Assembly: GCA_015698045.1 (NCBI GenBank) | Contig: BLAL01000011.1 | Span: 2,172,501 to 2,236,500, forward strand | Length of the DNA stretch: 64,000 nt | Reading direction: 5' to 3' | Source: Rhizophagus clarus | Taxonomy: Eukaryota > Glomeromycota > Glomeromycetes > Glomerales > Glomeraceae | Shown here: piece after piece, positions 24,006 through 37,088 of the stretch | Layout: each line of letters opens with the position of its first letter | Position numbering within the stretch: position 1 is the stretch's first letter | The notes under the pieces: model-generated | What the model was told of the DNA's origin: nothing | What the model saw: only the letters and a program-made list of their open reading frames with translations | Databases searched by the model: none | Position numbers and translations under genes: made by a program

Positions 24006-27000
24006 GCCTCCTGGCATATCAACCGGATGTGCGAATATCTACACTCCTCTATTATTGCTGGAGCAACTGCTGTTTTACCCTCACGTACGATCGATAATGA
24101 TCATACCCTAAAACTTCCTAAGGAATTGGACACTCTCATACAGCACTATCGCTTCCTCAATCGGGTTCTTCAATCTATTAGACTTTTGCGCAAATATCCG
24201 CATTCCTTTTCCTCCTCACATGACCGCAAATGGACTGTCTACCTTATTCGTTTGGAAAATATATTTCGCCTTTATAAATCTTGTTTTACTACTATTCCCG
24301 TCTTACCCCCTACTCTTTCCTCTTGTCGGGCTAACAATTTTAAACATATTTTTGACATCTTGACTCATTCCTCTTCTTCATTAAGAGGCTTACACCTTTT
24401 GAAAGAAAAAGAATATCAAGCCCTTTCTATCAAATCTTATATTGAGAAACGTGATCTCAATTTTGATACTGATATTTCCTCTTTCATCAACTCAGCGCTC
24501 TCACGTTCCTGTCGAAGGATTGTGTTGGATCGTGTTTTCATTGATCATCCTACTGCTCCTCGTCTGTTGACTGATCCTCAGGATATATCGGATGCTGTGG
24601 TCAACCATTTTCAACACGCGGTACCTATCAAGTCCACCCCACCTGTGCACATTTCTGCACTACCAGACAGATGGCGATCTGAGTATTCACCTATGGATTC
24701 AGTTTTGCCTGCGATCTATGACTCTCTCTTATCTCCCCCTTCTTTGGAAGAATAGCTAAGCACAATCTCCTCCATGCCTAATGGCAAAGCTCCTGGCCCC
24801 TCCATGATTACTTATGAAATGCTTAAACACCTTGGCCCTGCCGCCAACACTTTACTACTAGCTTTGATCCGTAAATGTTTCACTTCCGCGGACATTCCAG
24901 ACCTATGGCGTCAGGCTATGGTTTTCTCTATTCCCAAACCGCATGAATGGCGATGCCAATTACAAAATACTCGGCCCATCACGCTCTTAGAAGTTGTACA
25001 GAAATCATTTGTCAAGCTTCTCTACAACCGCTTATCTTCCATCCTTGCTGCTCATAATGTTCTCACTGGTAGTAACTTTGCTGGCCTACCTGGAGGATCT
25101 TGCCGTGATCCTATCATAACTTTAGAGTCTATTATTCATAACGCCAATTGTACCAAATCCCCATTGTGGATCCTCTCCCAAGATATTTCTAAGGCTTTTG
25201 ATTCTGTTCATCTCACTATGCTGAAATTCGCTTTAGAACATATTCGCTTGCCCGCCTCTTCCATTCAACTCATTTTGTCACTTTTTATGAGTCGATCAAA
25301 TCGTGTTTTTACTGCTCATGGTGATACTCCTTCATATCGGGTTCGCATTGGTATTGACCAAGGTGAGGTGATTTCTCCACTTCTTTGGGTTATATATATC
25401 GATCCCCTCTTGTCTGTACTAAAGAAAGAAATGTTGGATCCTTATATTTTACGGTCTCCATCACTTCTTTCAACGCCGCCTGATGAGACATCCGTCTTTT
25501 TGATTAACAATCTGGTCTTTATGGATGATTCTACCCTGATCTCTTCGTCTAAATCTGGTTTGGAACATATGCCATCCATTACGGAAGAATTTTATGCACT
25601 GAACTGTCTGAACAACACTTCTGCTAATCACCACAAATATGTTTTGATATCAAACTCTCTACCTCTCACCACCACTTCTGTTATCTCCCCTGTGGAGTTT
25701 AATTTATCTTTATCCTCTTTAAATAGTATTTCTTCTATCTCAGTTGTCCCCATCTCTATTACTTCTTCTTTTCGGTTTTTAGGGGTTTGGTTCAACATTA
25801 AAAGCTCTAGGGATTTTGTCAAGAAGCAAATTGCTAATGAATGCAATTCCTTCGCCGCTACTCTCCGCCTGGCTAAACTCACGGCCAAGCAGGTCGTTTA
25901 CCTTTACAATACGGTGCTCATCCCCAAGCTTGAATACCGTATGCAAGTCACTCACCTTTTGGATAAAGATTGTTATTTTGCTACAAGACTCATCCGCTCG
26001 CTGGTCAAACAGAAGGCTAACTTTTCTCAAGCTCTTCCCAATCCTATTTTATATCTTTCTCAAGCTCTGGGCTTGATCAATTTGTCTTCCCATTTGATTC
26101 AATGTCATGTTAATAATTTGTTTTTAATGGCTAATTCTACTACTTTTTTTATTCAACGTTTATTTGTTTATAGATTAATGTTGATTCAATTTCAATTTTT
26201 GATTCCTGTTTCTCCCTTGATGGTAGCTGATTGGTCTTTATGGTCCAATATGAATGCCTTTAAATGTGATTATATCGCTTGCACTCTTGCTTCCATGGTA
26301 TCCACCCCCTTCCGACTGCAACATGCTAATTCCTCTTCATTATGCTCGGACCTTACTCTACCTGGCTATACTCCTTTATATTCATGTATGAGTCCTAAAA
26401 CTTTTAAGGCTTGTCTTAAGGTTCTCCGAAGGCGTCATCTGTACTATCTCTCGCAGTTGATCACGCCCACTGGCACCCATCTTATTTCCTAGACCGCCTA
26501 TCGGACTGCTTATATTGCTCTATTGCCTGACAAACGTGGTCGTTCCCTCCCACATAAATGGTACTTGGATATTCAGGCTACCACTACCATCCCTGACTCT
26601 CACGACCATTTATACGATTGTTACGTGTGTTCTCCTACAGATATTCCCGCTGTTTCTTTTGTTCCTGGTGTTACTACTAATCAAAAGAATAGGCATTGGC
26701 TTGTTACATTAGATGGCAACGCTGCTCCTCTTTTTGGCAAGCAGCTTACCGTTCAACCTAAGAAAGATACTTGTACAATTGTTCATTGGACGTCTGACTG
26801 TCTTTCCTCTCCTGGTGATGTTATCCGCCTCCACCCTTGCCCAGGTTGTGAGGCTCATGTTCCCTTCCCCGCTGCTAATAAATACACTTCTGTTGAGCCT
26901 AGGTGTACTTTCACGGTCTCCCTTCTAAGGTCTTTGATTCTCCCTACCCATAGCGAGCGCATTCGGCCTACTACTACGGAAGTGGTTTCCCCCTACTCTT

Positions 27001-28619
27001 GGGCAGACTTATGTACTATGGTGGTTTCATACTACACACATCTATCTATTCCTCCCGACTTTTCTTTTTCCCTCCCCGCGGTGAATAGTGATTCGACAAG
27101 TCCTCCAGCTTTGTCTGACTCATCCGGTCTTCCTTCTCCTATCGTTCTTCCGCCAGGTTCTCACTACCGGTATTATACTGATGGTTCTCTTATAAACCTT
27201 GGAACACCTGCTGTCTCAATGGGTTGGTCCTGGGTCCAGATTATCCCTGATGCTGAATTCCTCAATTCTGTTGCTACTTATGCACATGGTACTATTCGCA
27301 ATTGGCCTTCCTCCACTAGAGCTGAAACTGCTGCGATTTATGCTGCTCTTAGCGTCACTCCCGATGATTCTGTTGTTTCCATCTACACGGACTCTCAAGC
27401 CGCTATAGATGGTTTACGTCTTTGCGCTTCCTCTACTTATACTAACAGTCGATTCTATTACAAAACCACCAATTTTGAACTGTGAGCTTCTATAGAATGT
27501 TGCATTCGCAAGAAACGGCTGTCTGTTTTTCCCGTTAAAGTCAAAGGTCACGATGGCAATTATTGGAATGATTTTGCCGACTCTCTTGCTAACTCTGCTC
27601 ATCAGTCAGATGATGCTTTTCCCCTTCCTGAGGCCATCTTCACTTCTTCACACAGTATCCGCCTGGTTTACGACGACATTATTTGTGAATCCAATCCTAG
27701 GCGTCTCTTTAAGGCTTATTATCAGGCTACCTATATGAGGGACCTCTTATCACTCACCCGCTTTCAGTTTACTTATTGTTTGACTGATCGGGATGATTAT
27801 ATCGTTGACTGGGATCTTACCTGGTTCACCCTTAATTTTTCTCCATCTCATGACGCTTCCTTCCAAGCTCACCACGCTTCAAGGCATTACACCTTCAAAT
27901 TCAAGCTTTTCCTTGATGACTTGCCTCTCCTGGAGAAGTTGAAAATTACACGCCCAGATCTTTATATTGATCTTTTAACGTATCGCTCCTGCTGCATTCG
28001 CAAAGAAGATCTGATGCACTTTATTCTCTGCTCCAAATGACGTACCGCTATGCACCAGATTTTACAGTCCTACCAGAATCATTTATTCTCCAAGCTTCGT
28101 GAAGCTGGTGAATTGGCTGATGTAGATCCCACGCCAATGATCAGGAAGCTCTCTTCTCTTTCTTGCTGGTCTATTTCCTCTTCTAATTGGTCCTCGTATG
28201 CTCTCATTTGGGGTTGCCTGCCCAAACTTTTTATTGATTTGTTTGTAGATTTATCTATTTCTAGACAATCAGCTATGAAGGTTGTAGCTGCGATTCACAA
28301 CAATTTTGTCCAGAAACTTCAAAGACGCATCTGAAATCTGTGTACCTACGATAAAAGTAGATGGGAAGATGCGATGCACATCACTCTCAAATTGAAAACT
28401 ACTCCTCGGCCTTCTAATTTGCCTGCTTCTACGTATGTGCCTTTCTCCTCATTACCTCCTCTGACCCATCTCGTGAATTCACGTGACTCTGGAACTGATT
28501 GGATAAAGAACTCGATGATTCAGGGATTACCATGGTATAATCATTTGTCGGGTTTTATGGGTCGTCTAACGGTGCTACTTAATAACAGCTTTTGCAGGAT
28601 GGGATGTCGATTTTTATAG
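24006..28619 (+). pseudogene. LINE A ORF2 (reverse transcriptase, RNase H), one frame with five stops
   Basis: A single frame runs without any frameshift from 24006 to the terminal TAG at 28617-28619. It is interrupted only by TAG 24753-24755, TAG 26490-26492, TGA 27483-27485, TGA 28038-28040 and TGA 28332-28334. Copy B has Trp at four of these positions and Arg at the other. RT motifs include IPKPHEWRC, SQDISKAFDSVHL, GIDQGEVISPLLW and the catalytic NLVFMDDSTL (about 25510). RNase H shows YYTDGS, TRAETAAIYAAL, IYTDSQAAI and VKGHDGNYWNDFADSLA. A C-terminal zinc-like motif has one Cys replaced (YRSC instead of CHSC). The endonuclease domain is absent because of 5' truncation. Confidence 0.88.
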
Positions 28620-28877
28620 TGGGCGTGTTATCCGTTATTATGTTAGCATAGTTGCTTCTACTTTGGTTGGAATATATCAAGGGGGAAGATCTAGGGAAAT
28701 TTAGTGTAATGCGATTATTCTTTTAGATTAATTTTTATTACTTTATTTTTACTTAGGAGACTATATAGCTTTATTTTTAGTTAGTTTTATTTTATTTTTG
28801 TTTTCTTTTTATTTTTATAAATTGTATCGATTAAATAATAATTAATAAAGATATTGGCTACTATGCTGCGTTTGCCC
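24006..28877 (+). mobile_element. LINE copy A, 5'-truncated, 4.9 kb
   Basis: The 5' end starts abruptly inside the ORF2 counterpart of copy B (at GGCATATCAAC), typical of truncated target-primed integration. The 3' end reads AATAATTAATAAAGATATTGG then GCTGCGTTTGCC, closely matching copy B. It is flanked by TTGAATTTAAATTCT on both sides. Copies A and B are clearly homologous along their shared length but diverged, so they result from separate insertion events rather than one recent duplication. Confidence 0.88.
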
Positions 28878-28994
28878 TTGAATTTAAATTCTAAACGATC
28901 TGTGCACCTTTTTTCGCTGATCACTCTGTCCATTTTTTTAGCTACCACTTTTTTCATAAAAACTTATAGTTTTCCTACCTAAAAGTCCTCGAAT

Positions 28995-31133
28995 ATGCCT
29001 AACAACATTGCTAGACGAGGCCGCGGCTCCTTTAATCCTAATAGTAGGAAGGCCAGCCGCCAAGAACGAAGAAATAACAATAATAACTCTGATAACTCTG
29101 GTTCTGACGGTGAGAACACCGTTCAGCAAAAACGTACTCAAACTACCTCTGACAATACTATGGATGAAGATTACGTTGTCAGTTCAGCGGCTGACGTTGA
29201 AGTAGAAGGTCCCTCTTCTCCTTCTAATGAAAATAATACTGCTTCTACTTCTCTCTCTTCCCATCCGAATATGGCTGCGGCTCTTTCTGTGCCTAACGAT
29301 AATGCGTCTGATGGACTCAACGCGTCCATGCATGCTAGAACAACGACTCCTGCATCCCCCCTTAACGCGTCGCCTGATAAGGCTACTGATGATGATCCCC
29401 CGGTCGATCAATCCCTTGTTCAATCTCCAACCTTCTCCATCGACAGAAATGATTTTCAAGCTGCGGCTGCCTCCAACTCTGCCCCTGAAACTTTAAAAAC
29501 CTTCACCACAAATAAGGCATTGATTGATGCCGTCAACAACACCTTTTTGGAAATGTACGAATCGTATACTGGAAAAGCAAGAATGACTGGTTCTGGTGAT
29601 GCCAAACGACTTGTTATTCATTTTCAATCCAAGAAGGCCCGTGACGCCTGTGTTGGTGCTGCTCACCAACAGTTCCCAGATCTTGTATTTCATGCCCACG
29701 ATCCCAAGCAGCTCTGGAGCGATAAAGATCTCTGAGCCATCCAAGTTACTGACATCCCTTTCTTCTTAACCAAAGAGAATATCATGTCTTACTTTAAAAA
29801 ATTTGGTAACATTGCGTCCTGTCGAGTTTACTCCAGAAGAAATGCCAAAGTGCAACAAGCCAGAATTATTTACGATTCTCCCCTCTCTATTGCTCGTTTT
29901 GACACCCAATGGGCCGTTTATTGCTTCTCCACCTGCCTCTGGGTGACTCCATGTCACTACACTATCGATCAAAAATCCTTCCGCCATGAATTCATTGCTA
30001 CGCTCACACAATTACCTCCCAACACCAAAGATATCAACCTGGCTCCATTCACTAGAGATCTCGGTGCTAAGGCTGTCAATGTTCCTCTCTCCTTAAACTC
30101 CTACAAACCCAAGCGATGGGCTTATGTCACCTTCAATTCCCAAGAAACCATGGATGCCGCCATGGAGCAGATTATTGGTTTCCGAGGTCATACATTGCAA
30201 TGGAACCTCCCAGATAATACTAATAAACTTTGCCACAGATGTGGTAAATTAGGCTGTGCTCCCAATCAGTGCCCAAGCCGCCAAGATAGGGGTCGTACTA
30301 GAGGAAGGAACCCGGTGGCTGCTCTTAAAAAACGATTCAACATCAACCACCCTGCTAGACCTAAAGAACGTTTACGCTCAGGCTCTCATTCTCGCTCACG
30401 CTCGAAAGGTCCTAGCAACTCTCAACCATCCCAGTCACAAAAGCCCTTGGCCAATGCCCGACTTAATCACAATCCTCGCAGGGATCGCTCTAAATCCAAT
30501 GACAAACGTGACCGTTCAGTTTCCTTTTCTGCGGTCTTGCTTACTCCTCCTCCTCTCTCAACACCCAATCAATCTAGTATCATGTCTCCTCACGATGCTG
30601 CTAATATTCTATCCTTGTTGAAATCTCTCCAACAAGACATGGCAGAAGTCTGAGATCGTATCACTGCCTTAGAGCTCAACGATAGACGTATGACTCGTAT
30701 TGAACAGCACCTCAGTCTGCTACTCCCGCCTGATACCCCAGCCACCAATCAGACTTCAGCTATGCTCATAGATGCACCGTCTACGTCCGATGCTACTTCT
30801 ACTTCTACTGTTGCGCTGGTACTCCCTCGGCCGATTACTTCGCCTGTACCAACACGTCTCAACCTCCTGTCTCCTGGCTTTACTCCATCACGCCCACTTA
30901 GCACTCCCCTCTCCGCTCCTATTGTTCACTCTGAAATCTCATCCTCTTCTCCTACCTCTCATGCGGTTCCTTCCTCTACTCAAACCCGCGATGAAATTCA
31001 AGCCATTAATGCGAAGCATTCTGCTATTGAGAACAAGTTGGACATGCTCGCTAACTCTATTAGCAGTTTCATCGGCTCAATTACATCTTCTTCTTCTTCC
31101 TCGAACTCGACTAGTACAGCCGGTTCTAATTAA
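28995..31133 (+). pseudogene. LINE B ORF1 (RNA-binding, zinc knuckle), two stops
   Basis: One frame of 713 codons, starting MPNNIARRGRGSFN, is interrupted only by TGA at 29733-29735 and 30651-30653. Both lie in contexts where Trp is plausible (DKDL-x-AIQV and MAEV-x-DRIT). The N-terminus is Arg/Asn/Ser-rich and disordered. Two RRM-like stretches follow (VTDIPFFLTKENIMSYFKKF and RWAYVTFNSQETMDAAMEQI). A zinc knuckle variant CHRCGKLGCAPNQC has Cys in place of the usual His. A basic RS-rich stretch follows and the C-terminus is Ser/Thr-rich. The role in Tad/I elements is nucleic-acid chaperone and RNP formation. Confidence 0.82.
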
Positions 31134-31182
31134 TACACTCTCTCTTTCCTTTTACCCCGTCTGATCTTATCATAGTGTTTTA

Positions 31183-34100
31183 ATGACAGACAATAATTTT
31201 AATTATGATTCCTTTGTGCGCAATCCTTCCAACCCTTTAAATATAGATAATCTCTCTTTACAAGATTCCTTATTCTCTTCTACTTCTCCTACCCCTTCCC
31301 CTCGCAATTCCTTTAATATTTCCTCTCTTAACATTAACGGTCTTAAGATGTTTTCTCACAACAAAATTGAATTATTAAATGACTTCTTTTCCCTCAAACA
31401 TATCTCCTTTGGTGGTGTTGTCGACACCCATTTACATCCCAAATAAATGCATTTTTTGTCTAAACGACTATCTAATTATACTGTTTTTTCTTCTGTCTTG
31501 GACACCTCCCAATATGTTCGTTCTTCTGGGGGTGTTTCCCTTTTTATTGAGAATTCTTTGGCTTCTCATGTTCATACTTATTTTTCCTTTTCATCACGAT
31601 TGCTTTCTGTTGACTTATATTTTAAAGGTCACGTTAAGCTGTGTATTTTTGTTGTTTATATTCCTCCTACCTCTGATCAATCTCTGTGCGATGAGACTAT
31701 CGACCTCCTTATTCGCGCTTTATCAGATGCCAAGAGATTAGGCTTTCATCACGCTATTTGTGGCGATTTTAATATGCACCTAGATCAGTTTTACCCCCTT
31801 TTCTTTAACCAACCTCAAATCGCTTCCAAACGTATCCATCGTCTTTTTAATTTTCTTTTATCTAATGGATATGCTGATTTTACCCCTGTTAACTTTTCTT
31901 CTGATTCTTTGGGCACCTTTCATCGTGCAGATATTATTTCCCGCATTGATTATGTTTGGTCTTGTCCCCTTCTTAAACGTTTTTTACTCACCTCTGTCAT
32001 TTTCGACACGTGTGATGTTAAATTTTCTGATCACAATCCTGTTATTACATATTATGACTGTTCCTTTTTATCTTCCTCTACCAAGCCAGCTCGTGCTCGA
32101 CAACTTAAATGACATTCTCGTCGTATTTTTTCCTTTGATTCAGTCACCCCTTCACAATGAGATGATTTTTCTGCTCATATTGATAATTTATGCAATGTAT
32201 CTCCCACTATTTTTGCCTCTTGGCATATCAATTGAATGTGTGAATATCTACACACTAACATTATTGCTGGCGCCAACGCTGTTCTTCCTGCGCGTACTAT
32301 TGGTAATGATTATACCCCTAAACTCCCTAAAGATTTGGAGACCCTGTTACAACACTATCGTTTCCTCAATCGCGTTCTTCATTCCATCAGATTGTTACGG
32401 AAATACCCGCACACCTTTTCTTCCTCTCATGACCGTAAATGGTCTGATTATTTGATCCGATTAAATAATATATTTAATTTGTACAAATCTACCCTTTCTG
32501 CCATCCCTATCTTACCCTCATCTTTATCTTCTTGCCGGACGGATAATTTTAATAACTTGTTTCAAATCCTATTACATGCTTCTAAACTATTAAGGGGCTT
32601 ACACCTTTTGAAAGAAAAAGAATTTCAGGATTCCTCTATCAAGGCTCATCTGGAATCTCGTGATCAGGCTTTCGATACTGACATCTCTTCGTTTATCAAT
32701 TCAGCGCTTTCTCGTTCATGTCATCGTATAGTGTTGGATCGCGTCTTTATCGATCATCCTTCTACTCCTTAATTGTTGACGGACCCAAATTATGTTTCTA
32801 ACGCCGTGGTCAATCATTTTCAACATGCGGTTCCCGTCAAGTCTACCCCCCTTCGCATATCTCAGCTTTACCTGATAGATGGCGTTCGGTATACTCGCCC
32901 ATGGATACTGTTTCTCCTGATATTTATAGTTCCCTCCTGCCTCCCCCTTCCTTAGAGGAATGGCTCTCTACGGTTTCATCCATGCCCAATGGCAAAGCTT
33001 CTGGTCCTTCTATGATTACATATGAAATGCTGAAACATTTAGGACCTTTCACCAACTCCTTGCTTTTACTTTTAATCTGCAAATGTTTCGCTTCCACTGA
33101 CATTCCTAACTTGTGGCGACAAGCTATGGTTTTTCCTATCCCCAAACCACATGAATGGCGTTGCCAATTGAAAAACACTCATCCTATCACGCTTCTGGAA
33201 GTTATTCGGAAGTCCTTTGTCAAGCTTTTTTATAACCGCTTGTCTGCCATTTTAGCTGCTCACGACGTTCTTAAAGGTGGTAACTTCGCCAGGCTGCCTG
33301 GAGGAACCTGTCGGGATCCAATTATTACTCTTGAATCTATTATTCACGATGCCAACCACAATAATTCTCCTCTTTGGATTCTTTCACAAGACATCTCCAA
33401 AGCATTTGACTCTGTTAATCTTACTATGTTGAAATTCGCTCTGGAACGTATCCGTTTACCCGCGTCTGCTACCACACTCATCTTGTCTCTTTTTATGAAC
33501 TGTTCAAATCGGGTTTTTACTGCATACGGTGAGACTTCTTCTTATCGGGTTCGCATTGGTATTGACCAAGGCGAAGTGATTTCTCCACTCTTGTGGGTTA
33601 TTTACATCGATCCTCTCCTGACAGTTTTAAAAACTGAGATGCTGGATCCTTATATTCTGCGTTCTCCAACGCTTTCTTCTAATATGATGGGCTCTACTCC
33701 AGATATTGTTATCAACAACCTGGTCTTTATGGATGATTCTACCCTTATTTCTTCATCTAAGGCTGGCTTAAAACACATGTTATCAATCACAGAAGAATTT
33801 TATGCGTTGAATAACACTTCTGCTAATCATCAAAAATATGTCTTGATATCGAATTCGTTACCTTTAACTACTACATCCACTGTTCTTCCTGTGGAATTTC
33901 ATTTATCCTTATCGTCTTTGAACGATATTTCTTCTATTTTTATTACTCCTCTTTCTATTACTTCTTCATTTCGTTTTTTAGGGGTATGGTTTAACATCAA
34001 AGGTTCTCATGACTTTGTTAAAAAACAAATCGCTAGTGAATGTAATTCCTTCACCGTCACTCTTCGTCTGGCTTGACTATCTGCCAAACAAGTTGTTTAC

Positions 34101-36809
34101 CTTTACAATTCAGTGCTCATTCCTAAATTGGAGTACCGTATGCAAGTTACCCACCTTTTTGCGACCGATTGCTATGTTACCACGTGAGCTATACGTTCGC
34201 TTGTCAAACACAAAGCTAATTTTTCTCGTTCTCTTCCTAACCCTATACTTTATCTTTCTCAAGCTTTGGGATTGATTAATTTATTTTCTCATTTGATTCA
34301 ATATCATGTCAATAATTTGTTTTTAATGGCTAATTCTTCTACTCTTCTTATTCAACAGCTGTTTATTTATAGATTAAAGCTGATACAATTTAGATTCTTA
34401 ATTCCCATTTCTCCTTTGATGGTGGATGATTGGTCTTTATGGTTTACTATAACCGCCTTTAAGTGTGACTATATCGCTTGCACTATTGCCTCTATGACCT
34501 CTACCTCCTTTCACCTGCAACATGCTCGTTTTTCTTCAACATTTCTGGACCTTACTCTCTCTGGTCATACCCCTTTATACACGTGTATAAGCCCGCATGT
34601 CTTTAAGGCTTGCCTTAAGGTCCTCCAGAAACGCCATCTGTATTACTTATCACAGTTAATAGCACTGTCTGGCTCCCATCTTATTTCCTGGATTGCTTAT
34701 TGGACTGCCTATATTGCTACACTTGCCGATAAACGTGGCCGTTCTCTTCCTCATAAATGGTATCTGGACATCAAGGCCAATACAACCCTTCCTGACTCTC
34801 ATGAACAGTTATTGGACCGCTATGTGTGTCCCCCCTCTGCTACTTCTTCTGTCACTCTAATCCCTGGCGTTACTATAACGCAAAAGAACCAGCATTGGCT
34901 CGTTACTCTTGATGGAAGTGACGCTCCTCTTTTTGGCAAACAGCTTACCGTGCAGCCTAAGAAAGATACCTGTATGATTGTTCATTGGATATCTGACTGT
35001 CTTTCCTCCCCTGGTGATGTGATCCGCCTTCGCCCATGTCTGGGCTGTGAAGCACATGTTCTGTTTCCTTCGGCCAATAAATATACCGCCGTTCCACCTT
35101 GCTGTACTCTCAGGATTTCTTTATTGAAATCTTTGATTCTCCCTACTGATTGCGAGCATATTCACCGACTACCATGGAAGTCACTTCTCCTTACTCTTGG
35201 GCAGATCTCAGTATTACTGTGATTCTTTATTATAGGCGTCTTGATACCTTGCCCGACTTTTCTCTTTCTTCTCCTGTAGTTGGGTGTGAATCGACTGTGG
35301 CTCCTCCTTCACTCGATTTGTCCACACTTCCCTCCCCAGTTCCTCACCCGTCAGGGTCTCATTACCGATATTATACTGATGGCTCCCTTGTTGACCTTGG
35401 TACACCTGATGTCTCGATGGGTTGGTCTTGGGTCCAGTTAATACCTGACGCTGAATTCTGTGGCTACATATGCGCATGGTACGATACAGAACTGGCCTTC
35501 TTCCACTAGAGCTGAAGCCGCTGCGATTTATGCTGCTTTACGCGTCTACTCAGATGATTCTACCGTCACTATTTATACGGATTCTCAAGCTGCTATCGAT
35601 GGTTTAAATTCATATGCCACTTCTACCTATACTAATAGTCGTCTTTATTACAAGACTACCAACTTCAAGCTATGGGCCGCTATAGAGTCTTCCCTCTGAT
35701 CGAAACGTCTCACGGTCCTCCCTGTCAAGGTTAAAGGCCATGATGGCAATTATGGGAATGAATTTGCTGATTCCCTTGCATCTTCCGCCCATCACTCTGC
35801 TATGGCTTCTTTATTGCCTGTTGCCGAGTATACTTCTTCACACAATGTCCGCCTGGTGTATGATAATATTGTCTGTGAATCCAATCCTAGACGGCTCTTC
35901 AAACTTTATTTTCAGGCCACCTTTTTGAAGGACCTTTTATCTCTCAAACGTTTTCAATTTGTTTATTGTTTATATAATAAGGACGACTATATAGTGGACT
36001 GGGAACTCACTTGGTTCGCTCTCAAATTTTCCCCGGCACACAACGCTTCTTTTCAGGCTTCTCATGCCGCACGGCATTACACTTTCAAATTCAAACTTTT
36101 CCTCGATGATTTACCTCTTTTGGAGAAGTTGAAAATCACCCGTCCTGATCTGTATATCGATCTTCTCACTTGTCACTCATGCCGCGATCGCAAGGAGGAC
36201 TTGATGCACCTTATCCTTTGCTCTAAACGCCGTCCCGTTATGCATCAAATTTTACAATCTTATCAAAATCATTTATTTTCCAAGCTTCGTGAAGCTGGTG
36301 AATTGGCTGACAAGGATCCTACGCCTATGCTCAGGAAACTTTCTTCTCTCTCTTGTTGGAACATTTCTTCTTCCAATTGGTCCTCTTACGCGCTCATCCG
36401 GGGTTGTTTACCCACAATGTTCATAGATTTATTTGTTGATTTATCTATTCCCAGACAGTCTGCTATGAAGGTCGTAGCTGCGATACACAACAACTTCATC
36501 CAGAAGCTTGGAAAACGCATTTGGAATCTGCGTACTTATGATAAAAGTCAATGGGAAGACGCAATGAATATCACTCTTAAATTGAAACTTACTCCTTGGC
36601 CCTCTAATCTGCCTGCCACTTCGTATGTACCTTTATCCTCACTACCTCCTCCGACCCATCTCGTGACTCCACGTGACTCTGAAATTGATTGGATCAAAAA
36701 CTCGATGACTCAAGGTTTGCCATGGTTTAAACATCTATCGGGTTTTATGGGTCGTCTAACGGTGCTACTTAATAACAGCTTTTGCAGGATGGGATATCGA
36801 TTTTTATAG
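31183..36809 (+). pseudogene. LINE B ORF2 (endonuclease, reverse transcriptase, RNase H), broken
   Basis: The endonuclease begins near SLNINGLKMFSHNKIELL (31326) and includes CGDFNMHLDQF and SRIDYVW with SDHNPVITYY, the APE catalytic Asn/Asp/His set. RT motifs are SQDISKAFDSVNL, GIDQGEVISPLLW and NLVFMDDSTL (about 33720). RNase H has YYTDGSLVDLG, TRAEAAAIYAAL, IYTDSQAAI and VKGHDGNYGNEFADSLA. A CHSC-H-C zinc-like motif (about 36170-36225) closes the protein. Damage: stops at 31444, 32110, about 32157, 32233, 32770, 34074, about 34184 and 35697, and frameshifts near 32855, 35145 and 35458. Most stops are TGA at Trp or Arg positions of copy A or of the motif. The ORF1/ORF2 gap is 49 bp. Confidence 0.85.
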
Positions 36810-37038
36810 TTGCTTCTACCTTGGTTGGAATATATTAAGGGGGGAAGATCTAAGGAAATTTAGTGTAATGCGATTTATTCTATTTTAGGATAGGTTTATT
36901 ACTTTATTTTTACTTAGGAGACTATATAGCTTTGTTTTTAGTTAGTTTTATTTTATTTTGTTTTTTTTTATATTTTTTGTAAATTGTATTCGTTTAATAA
37001 TAATTAATAAAGATAAGGGCTACTATACCGCGTTTGCC

Positions 37039-37054
37039 TTGAATTTAAATTCTT
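37039..37054. repeat. Target-site duplication, right border of LINE B
   Basis: TTGAATTTAAATTCTT, identical over 16 bases to 23990-24005. Host intron sequence resumes after it (TCTTAAAGAAATTATAG). Confidence 0.85.
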
Positions 37055-37088
37055 TCTTAAAGAAATTATAGATATTAGTCATATGAAC

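Larger units (their letters stand above)
28893..37038 (+). mobile_element. LINE copy B, apparently full length, 8.1 kb (I/Tad-like)
   Basis: A 102-bp leader precedes ORF1 (28995-31133) and ORF2 (31183-36809). A short AT-rich 3' UTR ends AATAATTAATAAAGATAAGGGC and GCGTTTGCC. Target duplications are TTGAATTTAAATTCT at 28878-28892 and 37039-37053. ORF1 with RNA-binding features, then APE-type endonuclease, RT, RNase H and a CCHC tail, is the architecture of I/Tad-superfamily LINEs, as known from fungal Tad1. Both ORFs carry stops, so the copy is dead, but it is complete enough to define the family. Confidence 0.88.

Noticed and set aside
24006..36809. TGA read as tryptophan (alternative genetic code) in the LINEs
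   Set aside because: Trp positions are also replaced by TAG, copy B has frameshifts, and intact genes in the window use TGG for Trp and TGA as a normal stop (Con-6-like gene).
24006..36809. Classical repeat-induced point mutation as the sole cause of the stops
   Set aside because: RIP prefers CpA (TpG to TpA). Many stops here are TGG to TGA, a change in CC/GG context, and the copies are not saturated with transitions by eye. The general transition bias is kept as a finding without naming a mechanism.
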